Made by a program: the position numbers and the translations under genes. Shown piece by piece: positions 11,224 through 23,269 of a stretch of 64,000 bases of DNA (position 1 is the first letter of the stretch; each line of letters opens with the position of its first letter). The stretch spans positions 60,001 to 124,000 of the forward strand of contig JAQFVV010012575.1 in the NCBI GenBank assembly GCA_028023455.1. The letters run 5' to 3'. A model generated the notes under the pieces. It was given only the letters and a program-made list of their open reading frames with translations. It did no database searches and was not told where the DNA came from. The stretch is from Epiperipatus broadwayi (taxonomy: Eukaryota; Onychophora; Udeonychophora; Euonychophora; Peripatidae).

Positions 11224-12114
11224 TGAAAAAAATTGAAGACCTGAACTGGGTCTATGCTTGAGAGGTTATTAAAAAGGAAAGATTTAGGCTGCAGGTGGTG
11301 ATTGAATAACAAACAGAAATTTGCTAAGTAATGTGATAAAAGGAAAGTGTGAGCTTGAAGCATAGAAAACAGCTAGAAATGGAGTTGGGATATTTTTTTG
11401 AAATTTAGTAATTTTTTAAATAAAGCCAGAATTCATCCAAATAATCATTCTAATTAATCATTCAATATTAACTGGTTAATAAATTAGTTATGAAAAGCTG
11501 TCACTAGTTTTGCAGTATTATACAATCTTCACTGCCATTAATTAAAGTGTGATTTGTGTGTGCACAATCTAAGCTTTATGTTTACATTTATATATAATGC
11601 ACGAAGTACTCTCTGGTACATAAAACAAGAGTATTAGAAAAATTTCATTCAAGTATATTTCATAAAATTCTAAAAGTAAGATAGTAAGATCATAAGCCCA
11701 ATCAAAGTGTTCTTCAATCTACAGAATGCAAAACCTTAGAGTCCACTACTGTAAGCTCACATTTTCATTGGTTTGGATTCATGGAATGAATGACAATTGA
11801 CAAGAGTTTCTAACAAATAATTTATAGCGAAGTTGAGCATGTTTTAGTGGGAAAAGGAGGTCCTGCTTAAGTTATAAAGATTATTTCAAAGCTATTAAAA
11901 AGTGCACTAAAGTTTGTTTTTATTGGGAAGATATAGTTGAGGATAGATCTCAATGATATTGAGGAAGAATTTGCAACAGAAATTAAAAGGCAACATCATA
12001 AAATATCAAATAAACAGAATAAATAATCAGTGGTTCATATATGAGGACGTATTTGTGGCTCACTTATTTGTTTATATAGTATTTTAACATTAATCTCTAG
12101 AGTATTCTTTTTCG
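11224..12114. other. Non-coding DNA
   Basis: Nothing recognised. The segment starts just after the 13-bp repeat that also borders 9275. Confidence 0.5.
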
Positions 12115-12170
12115 AAACCACTAAACATCACGTGATCACCACTACTGTATGGAGAGTTTTGCCTGTTTTA
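12115..12170. repeat. Deletion derivative of foldback family A (copy 3)
   Basis: The left terminus (AAACCACTAAACATCACGTG plus ATCACCA) is joined directly to the inverted right-hand block ACTACTGTATGGAGAGTTTT and GCCTGTTTT. The whole interior is missing. It lies about 0.5 kb upstream of the host gene promoter region. Confidence 0.7.
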
Positions 12171-12639
12171 ATGTATCCTTTTTTTCTTGGAGGTGGAATG
12201 GCTATACCCATTTGAGAGCGTTTGCTGTTGATGATAAGTGTGTGCACGCAAATGAATGCATGTTAACATTTCTACTACTTTAAACTTTTTTATTTTATAT
12301 TTATGTATATATTATTTTACTTTACCTAAGCTGCAGAATATATTATATAAGTTTATTCGGAAATTCCATTGTAGTAACTTTTTATTTTTTAGGATAAATG
12401 CTAATAAAAATGGAGTTTTGTTTGAATGAATCTTGAATTAGTTTTTTTTATCACTTAAATATTTCTCGTTTTTTTGAAAAACTTAGTTCTGAATATTTTA
12501 AAACATAAAAAATGTCTAATTAAAAAAAAGAAACAAAAAAAAATATTGTAAAATGTTAAATATTTTTATTTAATTACTTCCGAAAGCATGTTTAACTGAA
12601 CTAATTTTAAGACAATTTGAGTGTCATTTCTATAGAGTA

Positions 12640-12912
12640 CCAATAAACCCTAAAATGCTGCGGGATATTTCCGCTATAGGACTTTCTTCGTGTGTATAAT
12701 TACTCGGAGTACATCCGATTGTTGTATGGCGTGTGACGTCAGAAGTAGATCTTCCACTTTGTCGATTTCCTCCCACAAACTATTTTTAGTCTGCCGGTAG
12801 CATACCGAAGTTGATTTCATGGTTCGCTTTGTATTGTCAGAGTTATTCATATCTTTATTAACTTCACTTCTACCAGGTAAAAGATAGTATTTTTCAAATA
12901 ATTTCTTTATCT
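12640..12912 (+). promoter_or_regulatory. Probable promoter and 5' leader with a CRE-type palindrome
   Basis: This interval is visibly richer in G+C and CpG than its surroundings. It contains the full CRE palindrome TGACGTCA at 12734-12741, the binding site of CREB/ATF-type bZIP factors. It ends at the start codon of the tetraspan gene. No clear TATA box is placed. The exact transcription start cannot be read from sequence. Confidence 0.45.
12819..12887 (+). other. Upstream ORF of 22 codons in the leader
   Basis: ATG at 12819 opens a 22-codon frame (MVRFVLSELFISLLTSLLPG, then KR) ending in TAG at 12885-12887, 25 bases before the main ATG. It is hydrophobic and could act as a translational uORF. 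Its end also contains CAG|GTAAAAG (GT at 12877), a fair 5' splice donor, so an alternative spliced first exon is possible. There is no AG acceptor immediately before 12913, so the unspliced leader is preferred. Confidence 0.35.
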
Positions 12913-13980
12913 ATGGCCGAATCGGATTGTGAAAATCCGATTACTAAAATAATAAGACCAATGCCGGATTCTTTGCGTTATCCGCACACATTTATGTACT
13001 GGCTAGGTATAGCTCACGGTGTATTGGGAATCCTTACGATTATAGATGGAACCGTTGTTTTAATTATAAAAACTGAATACTCATCAAAATTAGAACAACA
13101 GCATTTATATTCAGGTATATGGTGCGGATCGGTGTTTGTTATAACTTCTATTCTTCAGTTAATTTCAAGTTTAAAGGCCAGCAAACGTTACCTTCTCTTT
13201 TTTCTATTTTTTTGCTTAACTGAAATTATTTTTATAAGTATTTTAATTACAACTTCTATTCGTGTCATTTTAAAAATAAATACTTTTCATGTGTGTATTC
13301 AAGATTCTACTGAAGTGGACGGTTTTCCTACCACTGTACAATATTTACCAACTCTAAATTGCGAAGATCAGTCTGCTGATATATATCTTAATGGATTATC
13401 CAATGTGTTTAAATACAACGATAAACGTCAAACTATAGCGATTATTTATGGAATTTTAATAATATTTGGGATTATACAGTGTTTAATTACGATAGTTTCA
13501 ATAGTTTTTTGTGGTCGATCTATATGTTGTTTTGGCAATTTAGAATCTGAAAAAATAACGTCTTTAATTTTAAAGCAAATTCATAGCGGAGCTACGGGAC
13601 ACTCATCCACACTGACCCCTTTACATCAAAGAGATGCTTTTGGAAGTAATTTAAGCAGGCATGGAAGCGTAGCTGTTATTTCCAGACATTTGAATGCGAT
13701 TCCGACGAGTGAAAATAGTTTTCATTATCAAGGCATGCATTCAAATACTTTTACTAACCAAAATTTAATTCAGTTAAACACTTGTCAACGCGAAAATAAC
13801 ATTGTATATTCACCAATGACAAATGGTTTTACAAATTCCATGATGGGCCACCTAAGTATTTTTTTAGCTAACGAAAGCAATTCCACCTTTTTGGGATCAA
13901 ACGAAAATATCGCCAATTCTCATTCAAATAATCAACAGCTGGTTAACTCACCTGTTAGCTGTTCTCTTGGGGGCATATAA
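12913..13980 (+). CDS. Four-transmembrane (tetraspan, MS4A/sarcospan-like topology) protein, intronless
   Basis: A 355-codon uninterrupted frame and the only convincing host gene in the window. Four hydrophobic segments are visible at about residues 28-52, 66-87, 93-117 and 174-199. A ~55-residue loop between segments 3 and 4 holds two cysteines (C128, C150) that could pair. The short N-terminus and ~155-residue polar, Ser/Asn/His-rich C-terminal tail would be cytoplasmic. Cysteines at 200, 205 and 206 after the last segment are potential palmitoylation sites. The layout fits four-pass plasma-membrane adaptors such as MS4A/CD20-like, sarcospan-like or MARVEL-type proteins, but I cannot assign a family. 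Classical tetraspanins are less likely, because no CCG motif is seen in the large loop. The start has G at +4. Codon use is more balanced than the flanks. The lack of introns may mean a retrocopy or a natural single exon. Confidence 0.85.
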   Translation: MAESDCENPITKIIRPMPDSLRYPHTFMYWLGIAHGVLGILTIIDGTVVLIIKTEYSSKLEQQHLYSGIWCGSVFVITSILQLISSLKASKRYLLFFLFFCLTEIIFISILITTSIRVILKINTFHVCIQDSTEVDGFPTTVQYLPTLNCEDQSADIYLNGLSNVFKYNDKRQTIAIIYGILIIFGIIQCLITIVSIVFCGRSICCFGNLESEKITSLILKQIHSGATGHSSTLTPLHQRDAFGSNLSRHGSVAVISRHLNAIPTSENSFHYQGMHSNTFTNQNLIQLNTCQRENNIVYSPMTNGFTNSMMGHLSIFLANESNSTFLGSNENIANSHSNNQQLVNSPVSCSLGGI

Positions 13981-14294
13981 GTTGATATCTTTGTAGTAAA
14001 ATGTGAACTATTTTTTTAAAGTATGCCGTAATTTATGTAATAACCAAACAAAAACATTTTCACCATTATAATTCATTTGTAAATATATTTTTGTTATTAT
14101 TTATTAATTCGTTTGTGTTTAAAAATAATACTAATAATTGTATTCGTAAGTTGTTATTTCAAAAAAAAAGAGAAGGAAGGGAGTAAGTTTTCTTATAGTG
14201 TATGTATATTTTACAATACATTGTTATTTATTTGTCCCGCGCACAATTTTGTATATATTATACACTGATATAAATTTGTAAATATGAATAATTT

Positions 14295-14300
14295 AATAAA
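14295..14300 (+). promoter_or_regulatory. Polyadenylation signal candidate
   Basis: AATAAA about 315 bases after the stop codon of the tetraspan gene; another AATAAA occurs near 14451. The interval between is an AT-rich 3' UTR-like stretch. Confidence 0.4.
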
Positions 14301-16274
14301 ATAAGTTAACAACTATTAAAATTGGACAAGAAATTTTACATAAATCTTATAGATTGATTTGGAAAAAGTAAATAAATGCAATTTTTTTAAAAAGTCTATG
14401 TTCTCATAATGCTAATAATGTATAAATATATATGAAATATTAGTGAAATAAATTGTAAGAGTTGCAAAAGGTATGTTAACGCTCTGCTACCAAATTAATA
14501 TACCTTCAAGTGCTGTGATGTAACATGTACTCACACACATATATATATACAATGGTGTAAGTACTATGAATGAGCAGAATCATTTAGCTCTGAACTTATT
14601 TATCTTGAAAGTAACAAAAACATAAAAATGTATAAAAACTAATAAAATTTTGGATTCAAATTTGGAATTATACCACTACTATTTGCTGAAGTAAATCACT
14701 ATATTACCAAGTGCATGCACATACAATTAAAAAGTAAGATAAATAGACCAATAAAGAATAATGAAGAATCTCTTATCAGGTTTGCCAATTGATGATTGGT
14801 GAAAGTTTGAATGGTCAAGATAGATATTCAATTATTGACCAATTGTGGAAGAGTATCTAAAACAAATCCTAAACCTGCTTAAAGCCTAAAAAAAATTTTA
14901 AGTTTTATTCAGTAAAAGTTTGAATTCTAGGTTAAAAGTATTGTGGACAAATAAATTACTATTTATTTCCACAATCTCTATATGTACTCATACATTATGA
15001 GTATTGAAACAATTTTGTAAACATATATATATGTATATAAAGAGAGAGAGTGATCCAAAACATTTTTTGATTAGCAATTAGTAGAATAAAAAGTAAACTC
15101 CATTATTTGCATTCTGTAACGGTTTTTAATATTTTGTGAAACAACTTCATATGGTCATAGTATCCTAGTATGTAATCATTCCATTTTGCCTTTTTTGGAG
15201 TTAATTTTTAAAATTTAAACTCAATATGTTTAGAATAGTTTTAAAAGTCTTCACAACTTTTGGACCATAAGGTATACTTTAATTATTTCTTATTCAATAG
15301 CCTTTTTTTTTGTTAAATATCTTAGTTTTCAAATTAACTCAGGAAATTAATCACCAGTCGCCCCAGTTATGCACCTGACATTAATTGGTTTGAATAAATA
15401 TCTAGCCCTTGGTAATTAAAGAGTAAAGTGAAAAAGAACAATCAAAAATCTCATCAAACTGAAATTCTCATAGTTTTCAGTATGGAGAGCAGGATAAAAA
15501 GCTGCAGATTCAGGAAAAGTAATTTAATTCTCTTTGAATGGCAAAATATATATTATGAAGTCTTTCTAACACCTTTTCCTTTTTATAAATTATATAATGT
15601 ATTCTTTTTTATTTTTATATATAATATATTTGTATTAGACCTCTGAAAATTGTGATTGATAAATCTAATCCCCTATCTTTTTTTTTCAACAAGCATATTG
15701 AATACACAAGCCTTAACTAATATTTTTCATTTATATTTTTTAACTAAAAGCACGTTCAGTCATTAAATCAGTATTAATGGCTTAATCTACTATTGCTCAG
15801 TGACATTGAATTGATTATGACTTTTACAAAACATTTCTAATTTTTTTGTGCTCTTCATGTTGCGATGAAGTCTTGTGCATTCCTTCCCATAGCTTCCATT
15901 ATGCTGCTTTGTATATTTCTTGTTTCTGAATGTTCTTGTTTACTCTTAGTTTCATCCCTACCAGCCATCAACATTTTTTCCAATATCCTTTACTTATACA
16001 AAGTTTACTTTTCACACATGCATTAATAGTGCAAACAGTGATCAGATTTATTATAACTGAATTAAGAATAAAATTCCCCTACATGATAAATTTCAAAAGT
16101 TTTGATATTTAGAGCTTAATTATAAAATAATGAAACCTTGCATAATAAAAATGTGCAAAAAGTTTAAAGTATTTGTTTTGTGGGTTAAGTTTTCTAACTG
16201 TTTAAGGCATATTTGTTTTAAAAGAAGACAATGACCATTCAATATTTTTGATTTTATTTAATTTGAAATATAAT
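14301..16274. other. Non-coding DNA
   Basis: Short frames at 15.4 and 15.9 kb have no recognisable domain. Dinucleotide tracts occur near 14540 and 15030. No gene or transposon is recognised. Confidence 0.5.
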
Positions 16275-16459
16275 ATTAGAGAGTTTTGAACCACTAAACA
16301 TCACATGATCACCATTTCTTATGCTTTCTCAAGCTGTTAAAACAGGCAACTGTCCATACAGTAGTGCCACTCAGTGCATTCTGGCATCCGTTGATTACTC
16401 TGGCTTGCACTGAGTGGCACTACTATATGGAGAATTTTGCCTGTTTATTAGAGAGTTTT
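16275..16459. repeat. Short foldback with perfect 13-bp target duplication (family A, copy 4)
   Basis: The element 16288-16446 begins GAACCACTAAACATCACATG and ends with the inverted block ending TTTTGCCTGTTT. It is flanked by ATTAGAGAGTTTT at 16275-16287 and 16447-16459. The arms CCATACAGTAGTGCCACTCA and its inverse are adjacent with a deleted centre. The intact duplication shows the family's left end and argues for insertion as a unit. Confidence 0.85.
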
Positions 16460-16479
16460 CTTATATTGTATATATATAT

Positions 16480-16745
16480 ATTAAGTCAAAAGTGCCATTG
16501 TCAATCTGTTGTCAAGGTAACTACAATTAGTAAATATCACATTCCAATAATTTTTATCAGTCGTTCATTAGATGAGAGATTATCCAATAATGAATAATAT
16601 CTCTGTAGTGTAATTTTCACTACACCACTTTCACACAAGATAAGGAGTGGTTTCTATCCACTTTTAACACCTTCTGGAATACAGAAATATCCATTAGTAA
16701 ATGTAGCATTACCTTGATAACAGATTGCTGATATTTTATTGGTTT
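16480..16745. repeat. Inverted repeat, unclassified
   Basis: TCAATCTGTTGTCAAGGTAA (about 16501-16520) and following bases recur inverted at about 16700-16730 (TTACCTTGATAACAGATTG). Arms are about 50 bp with mismatches, and the outer ends do not pair well. Confidence 0.4.
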
Positions 16746-17950
16746 GTTTAAGTATGATGGGTTGAGGTAATTTATATTTATAAATCCAAATGTTTTACTT
16801 GAAATTTTTTCATCTAGCTAAAAATTTACAAGCAAAGTTAGGATTTTTTTCCAGGTATCTACTCCGTAGTTGATATATTTAGCCATTCAATTATTTAATA
16901 AATGAATAACTAGTTTTCTTTATCTCTTAGAATGTAAAACAAAAAAAGCCAAAAAAAATATCCCTCACTGGATGGCAATTAATTACTCTTTTATTTCATA
17001 ATTATTCTATGAATAAGTGCTGATGTGTTTTTTTTCTGTTATGGGGTTTAAGATACTTCTAACTCATTTGCAAAGAAATACAGATATTAAAGCAAGTATT
17101 TCTATAAATAAAAAATGTTAATATATATCACAAGTTTGTCTATTCTATGTACAAGGATTTCTTTGTTGTTTATATTAGTATACTGATGTTTCAAGCAGAA
17201 TATACTTATCATCCATTGGTAAAAATATCATGACAACATGTCTATCAGATTTGAAATCTGGTTATTTTTTTTTTTACTATCTCTGCAATATGTGCTTGAG
17301 TAATTTCCTCTATCCAGCAATTGCAAATATTATTTGGCTGAAACTGTCACAGCAAGCAGCCACACACATGGTTGAAGGATCACAGAAATAAAAGATATAT
17401 TTTCAGGAACATCTGTGCACAATTAACAGTAATATTATGCTGATGTTTCAGCTGGGATGCACCTACATCATCTAAAATGGCAAATGCAATCTAATTAAAA
17501 CATAAATACAGTATTAATGTTAATTACATGTGGATGAATCTAGAAAATATATCTTTTATATATACAATGCTAATTAGACATAATTATAATTCTATATGGT
17601 ATCAATATCATTATATAATGAAAAATAGATTTTAAACATGTAAACATCCTATTTAGTGATGACAATTGGTTCCCTAACACTCACTGTAAAGCAATAATAT
17701 TGTATAAAAACAAGAAGTTATAATGATTTTCTATGGGAGAAAATTTGCCTTGTTACTTCAGCTAAAAATTGCAATATAAACTGTGAATATCATGCTAACA
17801 AATAACCTACAGTGCTAAATTATTATATGTAATGTTTTAAGATTATGACTTAACATATAAATAGTAATTAAAATTTTTTTTTTTAATATACATTAATGCT
17901 TGCAATTAACCTATTCATTCAGTACACTGAATGTTTTCTATATAAGTAAC
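16746..17950. other. Non-coding DNA
   Basis: No gene or repeat with clear boundaries. Confidence 0.5.
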
Positions 17951-18095
17951 TAGAAAGCTTTGAACTTAGGATTTTTCAGTCTGTGTTTATTCTCCATTCA
18001 TTTTCACCTGTATGTGGTAATGTGTGATGGTTGTTTGAGATGAAGTGGAGGATGAATGTAGACTGAAAAATCCTAAGTTCAAATCCCTCTAGTTA
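17951..18095. repeat. Small foldback, terminal module of family G
   Basis: GAACTTAGGATTTTTCAGTC at 17962-17981 recurs inverted at 18061-18080, extending to CTAGA..TCTAG outer bases. The interior has a STRAND-like GTATGTGGTAATGTGTGATG segment and GATGAAGTGG, resembling the outer module of the large foldback at 36.8 kb (CATGTGTATCAGTGGTATGA and onward). Confidence 0.55.
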
Positions 18096-18339
18096 AATAT
18101 ATGTTTGTGTAAACTCTGCTATGTCTATATTATGCAGTTATATACTTAAAACATATGTATATATGATAATGCAACTTCTATATATGTAAAAGGAAAAAAA
18201 ATACTTGACTAAAAACTATTCTTTCCTATGATCCTGTCATCAATTATCATTATTATGTTTTCTGAGTCATTTTATCAATTTGTAATTCTAAGATCTATCA
18301 TTGTCTTTTAAATCCTTTGATAATTTTAGTTTTTTGGAA

Positions 18340-19080
18340 GAGGCACATCAGATATTGATGACTGAGAATCTTTGGAGAAAAAGTTTAGAATGGTTGATTG
18401 AAATGCATTGACTTTTTTTATATATCCTCTTATAAAGTCTGATTATTTGACTTAAACATATTTAAATTTGTTGTGCCATTCTAAGTCAAGGATCAAATTT
18501 ATCCAAAATGCTGGTCATGGCCTCCTGATATGAAACAAATTCCTTTAGTTTTTTGATGTCCAGATTCTTCTCTACAGGTTTTTTAATTATTTTTTCTTCA
18601 TTGTTACTTTTTTTTTTTTTACCCAACTGTATTAATTCACCATTAGTTAATTCTTCTATGTGTGATTCCAAAACTATTTGATGTTATTATCAACTTCTGT
18701 AAATCCTGTTTTTTTGGTTAGATCAAGTATAGTTTTTTGTATGATTTAAATGAATTCCTTTTTGACTTACAGTGCCTGTAATGAGCTGTGGACAGACTTT
18801 CTTCCATGTAAGTTAAGAGTTGTGTTAATGACATTTCATGCATTGACTATAAAATCAACAGCTGTTTTTTATTGAAATCCTTCTAGAATTGTGGACTTGT
18901 TTTATCAACATCCTTATACAAAATGTTGACAAGATGCTGCATTAATTGTTGCCCATAGTACATCTTAAAGGTTGCAATGATTCCTTGATCCATAGATTGA
19001 AAAAATGATGTGGTTTTCAGTAATATTTTTTTGCTGCCATGATTCCAATTGAAAGTATATGAAGCTGTAAACTTTAAAAA
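18340..19080 (-). pseudogene. Tigger/pogo-family transposase C-terminal relic
   Basis: Reading the minus strand with frame changes gives QSMDQGIIATFKMYYGQQLM, matching the Q-P-M-D-Q-G-I-I-A-T-F-K block at the end of the DDE domain of Tigger/pogo transposases. Next comes a diverged stretch, then VLESHIEELTNGELIQLGKK, equivalent to the acidic E-E-L-T/N-E-E-L-x-x-L segment, then QSTILNFFSKDSQ, the usual basic C-terminal end. The order is as in Tigger proteins. The intact part is the 61-codon frame at 18486-18671. Stops and frameshifts make it inactive. Terminal inverted repeats and the TA duplication were not found. Confidence 0.7.
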
Positions 19081-21269
19081 TAAATCTGTAAAAAAAATTA
19101 TTCTAACTAAATTTTACAATTATTATGACCATAATTTTTGCTGTAAACAAAATACTGTTCATAAGAATTAAATTGTAAATGTGAGTAAATACAAACGTTT
19201 TAAGTTAATGTACACATTTTAATTTATTTGATTGTTATATGATTTTGATTATTTATTACATTGAATGAAACACTTTTTTTTTTTTTAATAATCATTAACA
19301 ATGAAAATCTTTACTTTGAATATGTCATTAATGAAATATTGATCTTCTTGTAAGCAGTGAATGGAAATGAAATAAAGTATTATACTGCACATTAATCATA
19401 TTTTAAATTTAAGATGGCTGCTCATATCTTTATAAAAGTCATTATCTTGTGTCGTGGTTCGAGAGGTTCCTCTATCAGCAAAATAAAGATATTGCTTACC
19501 TATTATATTTACATATACTTCCTGTGCGCTTAATAAATAATTAAAACTGTACATAGAACTAACATTGAGCACTGTCCATTTTTGGCACGAGTGTTGTTAT
19601 TTTGTTTTTGGATGACATAATTAACTATCCTATGATGCCATCAGCCTCATAATGCTAATCTGAACCGAATTTTCAAATTCAAATACTGTAGTGTTTTTCT
19701 AAGTCAAATTGACTATTTATCAGTTATGTTAGGATTATAACTATGTGTGAAATACCACAAACATTCTAACACTAAAAATGTACTAAATTTGCATAATATG
19801 TTAATTAGGAGAATAACTATTGGAAAAACAATGTGTAAATTAACATCTTTTGCACTAAAAAAAGGTTATACATTTATAGATTAGTTATATATGATTACTG
19901 CATTATACTTAAATGCATGTTTATAATTATAATGCATCTGATGAGCCAGTGACTTGCCTTAATAAAAAATATAGTTTATGAAATATGATTTGTTCTCCTA
20001 TACTGTAGGATACAACAACATATGGCTGATTTGACATTTATTTCTATTGATAATAGGGATATTTCCATTATAAGTCATATAAGTATTTTCTAATTTTATT
20101 CTTTTCTCTGTGTATTTTTCACTTTACTTCAGTCATATCACAGTCATATATATATGTCCTTACAAATCTTAAAATATATCACTAAATAACCTGGGGTGGT
20201 GGTGTAAGTATGTTGTCTGCCTTTTTTATCAAAAATTTTAATAATAAATATTAATACTTCAGCTTCTTTAATATATATAATGTGATAATTTATTGTATTG
20301 TTTTACAATTAACTTAGGTCTTAATGCCTTAGCTAAAGGCTAAGTAAGTGATTCTTGATAACCTAGTTAGTTTTTCATTTATTTATTATATGAAATAATA
20401 TTTTTGCATATTAACCTACAAATATTATTAAGCTTGTGTATCTATATATAAAATATCTTTACACACACCCAATCAGGACAAAGCAATATCTTGATGTAGA
20501 TCTTTCCACAACTGTCGAGTTATATTGGAGTAGAAAATATATGATATGCATAAATCAAATGAATAATAGTATTGCCTACCATCTACATCTCAATGTTTGA
20601 ACTTAAATAGCTCTATTATTAAAGCCAAAGATTAGTGCAATTTAACAAATATTTATCAAAACAGCTAATTAGCTATGGTTATTGTAGGCTTTTTATTTTA
20701 TTTTATTATTAACTAAAAGTAATACATGTTCATTCATTAATGACTATTGCATAAATAATTGGTTTATAAATAAAATTTTCTTTCAGAATTGGTAATTTGT
20801 TAACCGCTATATCTGATAACATTGCACAAACAAAATAGTTGTATATATTTATGTCTAAACAAGTGTAGATATTGTAAACATGAGCAATCAGTTATTTCAA
20901 AATAGTAGTATATTTACTTCCTTATTCATAGACCTGTCTCTGGCTTTTGTCATCATGAATTAAAACTTAAAATTCAAAGTTGGAAACTAGTGGTTATGCA
21001 TCTGAAAAATTCCATTAACTCCTTTTTTTAAGCATAAAATTCAAAATACCTTGAGATTTTGAAACCAAGTTAATCTTCTTGTATAGTTATATAGATGTGA
21101 CTTTAGATATAGATGGTATGAAATTAGAGAATTGTTCCTGTTATATAATATTGTAGTAAGTTAAAGATTTAACTAATGTTGTATTTGTTTTGACATTTCT
21201 GTCCAGAAAAAAAAGATCAGCAGTTAAAAAAATATTAAAACATATAGAGTTATTGGGGGAAAAAAAAAT
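19081..21269. other. Non-coding DNA
   Basis: No supported gene. This may include decayed flanks of the Tigger relic. Confidence 0.5.
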
Positions 21270-21545
21270 ATAGTCATATATCACATGACCCCATTTTTTT
21301 TAAGCTTGTAAAATATAAACAAAACGCTTTGCTAATTGCTCAACAAAACTTTGTGATAAATGCTTAGCAAGAGTGCCAAAGCAAAAACATTGGTCTGGGG
21401 CTTGGATATGGTTTCTGATAAAGATATTTTAAATGCTTTCTCTTGCTAAGCATTTATCGCAAAGCTTGTTGAGCAATTAGCAGAGCTCTTTGTTTATGTT
21501 TTACAAGCTTAAAAAAAGAAATGGGGTCATGTAATATATGACTTA
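21270..21545. repeat. Foldback element (family H, copy 1)
   Basis: Arms of about 104 bp, 21270-21373 and 21440-21545, enclose a ~66-bp loop. The ends are ATATCACATGACCCC and its inverse. A possible imperfect TTATTG repeat flanks it. The arm pairing would make a long hairpin if transcribed. Confidence 0.8.
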
Positions 21546-21788
21546 TTGACCATTTATAGTCTTTGCTTTTAAGTCTTAAGTGATGTTATATTGCTAAGAT
21601 TATTAATATATGGTTTGGCTGAAGATCTTTCAACCCCATATAGCTATTTGAATTGGATAGCTAGGTTTGAAGACATTTAAGTGTCTGAAAATTTCAGATT
21701 TTTTAGTCAATGGTTAACTCTTAGATAAATGCTGGCTTTGGGTTGGTATTTTTAGATCATGTCTGAAACTACCCTAGCACATCATTGA

Positions 21789-21917
21789 GGAGTGCCAAAG
21801 CATAAAACCATTTGTCTGGGGTTTGGGTATGGTTTCTGATAGATATATTTTAAATGCTTTCTCTTGATAAGCACTTAACACAAATCTTGTTGAGCAATTA
21901 GCAAAGCTCTGTTTATA
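21789..21917. repeat. Partial copy of foldback family H
   Basis: Loop plus right arm of the element at 21.3 kb, about 85 percent alike by eye, lying 245 bp away in the same orientation. It starts in GAGTGCCAAAGCA and ends in GCAAAGCTCTGTTTAT. Confidence 0.7.
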
Positions 21918-22499
21918 TAGAGTTATTGATTTGGGATTAAATTTATACAACACAAGTAGGTTGATTTGAGTTCAAAACCTTAGAATTTTTTTGAATTTCA
22001 AGTTTTTAATTTGATAGTAAAAAAATGAATTAAATATGAATATCAGGTTCATAACTACATCTGTTCCAGTTTGAATTCTTACGTTTTCATTGATAAAAAC
22101 AAAACAGTCTAGAGTTGGGAATTTAAATGCACTACCATATAGTAATCACATGATTACTTAAATTTATTAAAGCTAAGTAGAAAAGAGATGCACTTGTTTG
22201 TATAATATTGTAGTAGACTAATGAATCAAATGTTGTTATTCTGGCATGTTTATGTTTTTAATTTAAAGTTAGATAAAGATACTGGGAATAGATATTTAAT
22301 CAAGCAATAACTTTTGATGAACATCTATATAGTTTGTCATTTACTTTCCAGCATATTAATTCAATTCCTCTTTAAAGCATAGAAACAGGTGTAATATAAG
22401 TAATGGGTTAAGCTAAAAAATAAGTATTTAATTATTATTTTTAATATAGATATAAGAAACGTTTGAACTTTATGTAATCTTTTCAAAATTTAAATGGAA
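21918..22499. other. Non-coding DNA
   Basis: Nothing recognised. Confidence 0.5.
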
Positions 22500-22690
22500 T
22501 TTAGAAATTATGGCTAAGAAATTGTTTAGATTTAAGATAAATATAACTGCTTTTAATAAAATTTTCAGAGGAAGAAATATTGATTGAATAGATTAATGGC
22601 TACAAGTATTTTTGGAAAAGCAAATTATCAAGTGAAAATAGATTAAAAGCTAATGGATTATAAAGACTTTTGGCAATTTTAATATTTTTA
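22500..22690 (+). pseudogene. Decayed RTE reverse transcriptase thumb fragment
   Basis: Translation gives INGYKYFWKSKLSSENRLKA, comparable to the E-Y-K-Y-L-G-x-x-x-S-x-E-N-R segment after the RTE palm, then LLAIL. Too short and decayed for a firm clade. Confidence 0.45.
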
Positions 22691-23168
22691 AATGTATTAA
22701 TAGAAATCCATTTGTTTAATAGTACCTTATTCCTTTTATCAGGACTTATATTCCAACATTAGATTCTGAAAGTTCAGAGAAAAGTTATTATTATTATTTT
22801 TTGATAGCATTATTAAATCCCAATACTATTAAAAGATTGGAGGGGTGTGTGTGTGTGTTTTTTGGAGACTTTACATTCATATTTTGGTAACAGTAAATAA
22901 CTTTTAGTCAAAATTATTAAAAATAATGATATTAGTTTGGGAACTAAAATGACACTACAACAGATTGGTATTGGTTCTGGAAATTTAAATGATCTACAGT
23001 TAATGTATTTTTGCAGATGCATGAATTGACTAAGACAAACACTTTGTTTAGAATAAAAAATAGCTATAAAAAAAACTTGGATTTTTCCAGCTCTTAATGT
23101 AGTATCTAATAAGGTAATAAAGAATCAGAAAGCAAAAGAAGTTGATATTACCAAAGTATGGACTTTTT
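22691..23168. other. Non-coding DNA
   Basis: Contains a short TG-rich tract at 22845-22860. No gene is supported. Confidence 0.5.
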
Positions 23169-23180
23169 ACCATCTCATAG

Positions 23181-23257
23181 GTTTTTTTATTAATGTGTCA
23201 AAGCGTCGGCTGGGAAGCGAACCCTGGGACAACTACTCAGCCACCAATGCTTGACTA
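23181..23257 (-). repeat. tRNA-derived SINE (copy 4, internal deletion) with target duplication
   Basis: Minus strand. The SINE head and B box are present, but the anticodon-arm segment between them (about 24 nt) is deleted, apparently between two ACT words. The flanks ACCATCTCATAG (23169-23180) and ACCATCTCTTAG (23258-23269) form a 12-bp duplication with one mismatch. Confidence 0.8.
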
Positions 23258-23269
23258 ACCATCTCTTAG

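Noticed and set aside
12877-12912. Intron between a donor at 12877 and the main ATG
   Set aside because: There is no AG acceptor before 12913, so the simple unspliced leader is preferred.
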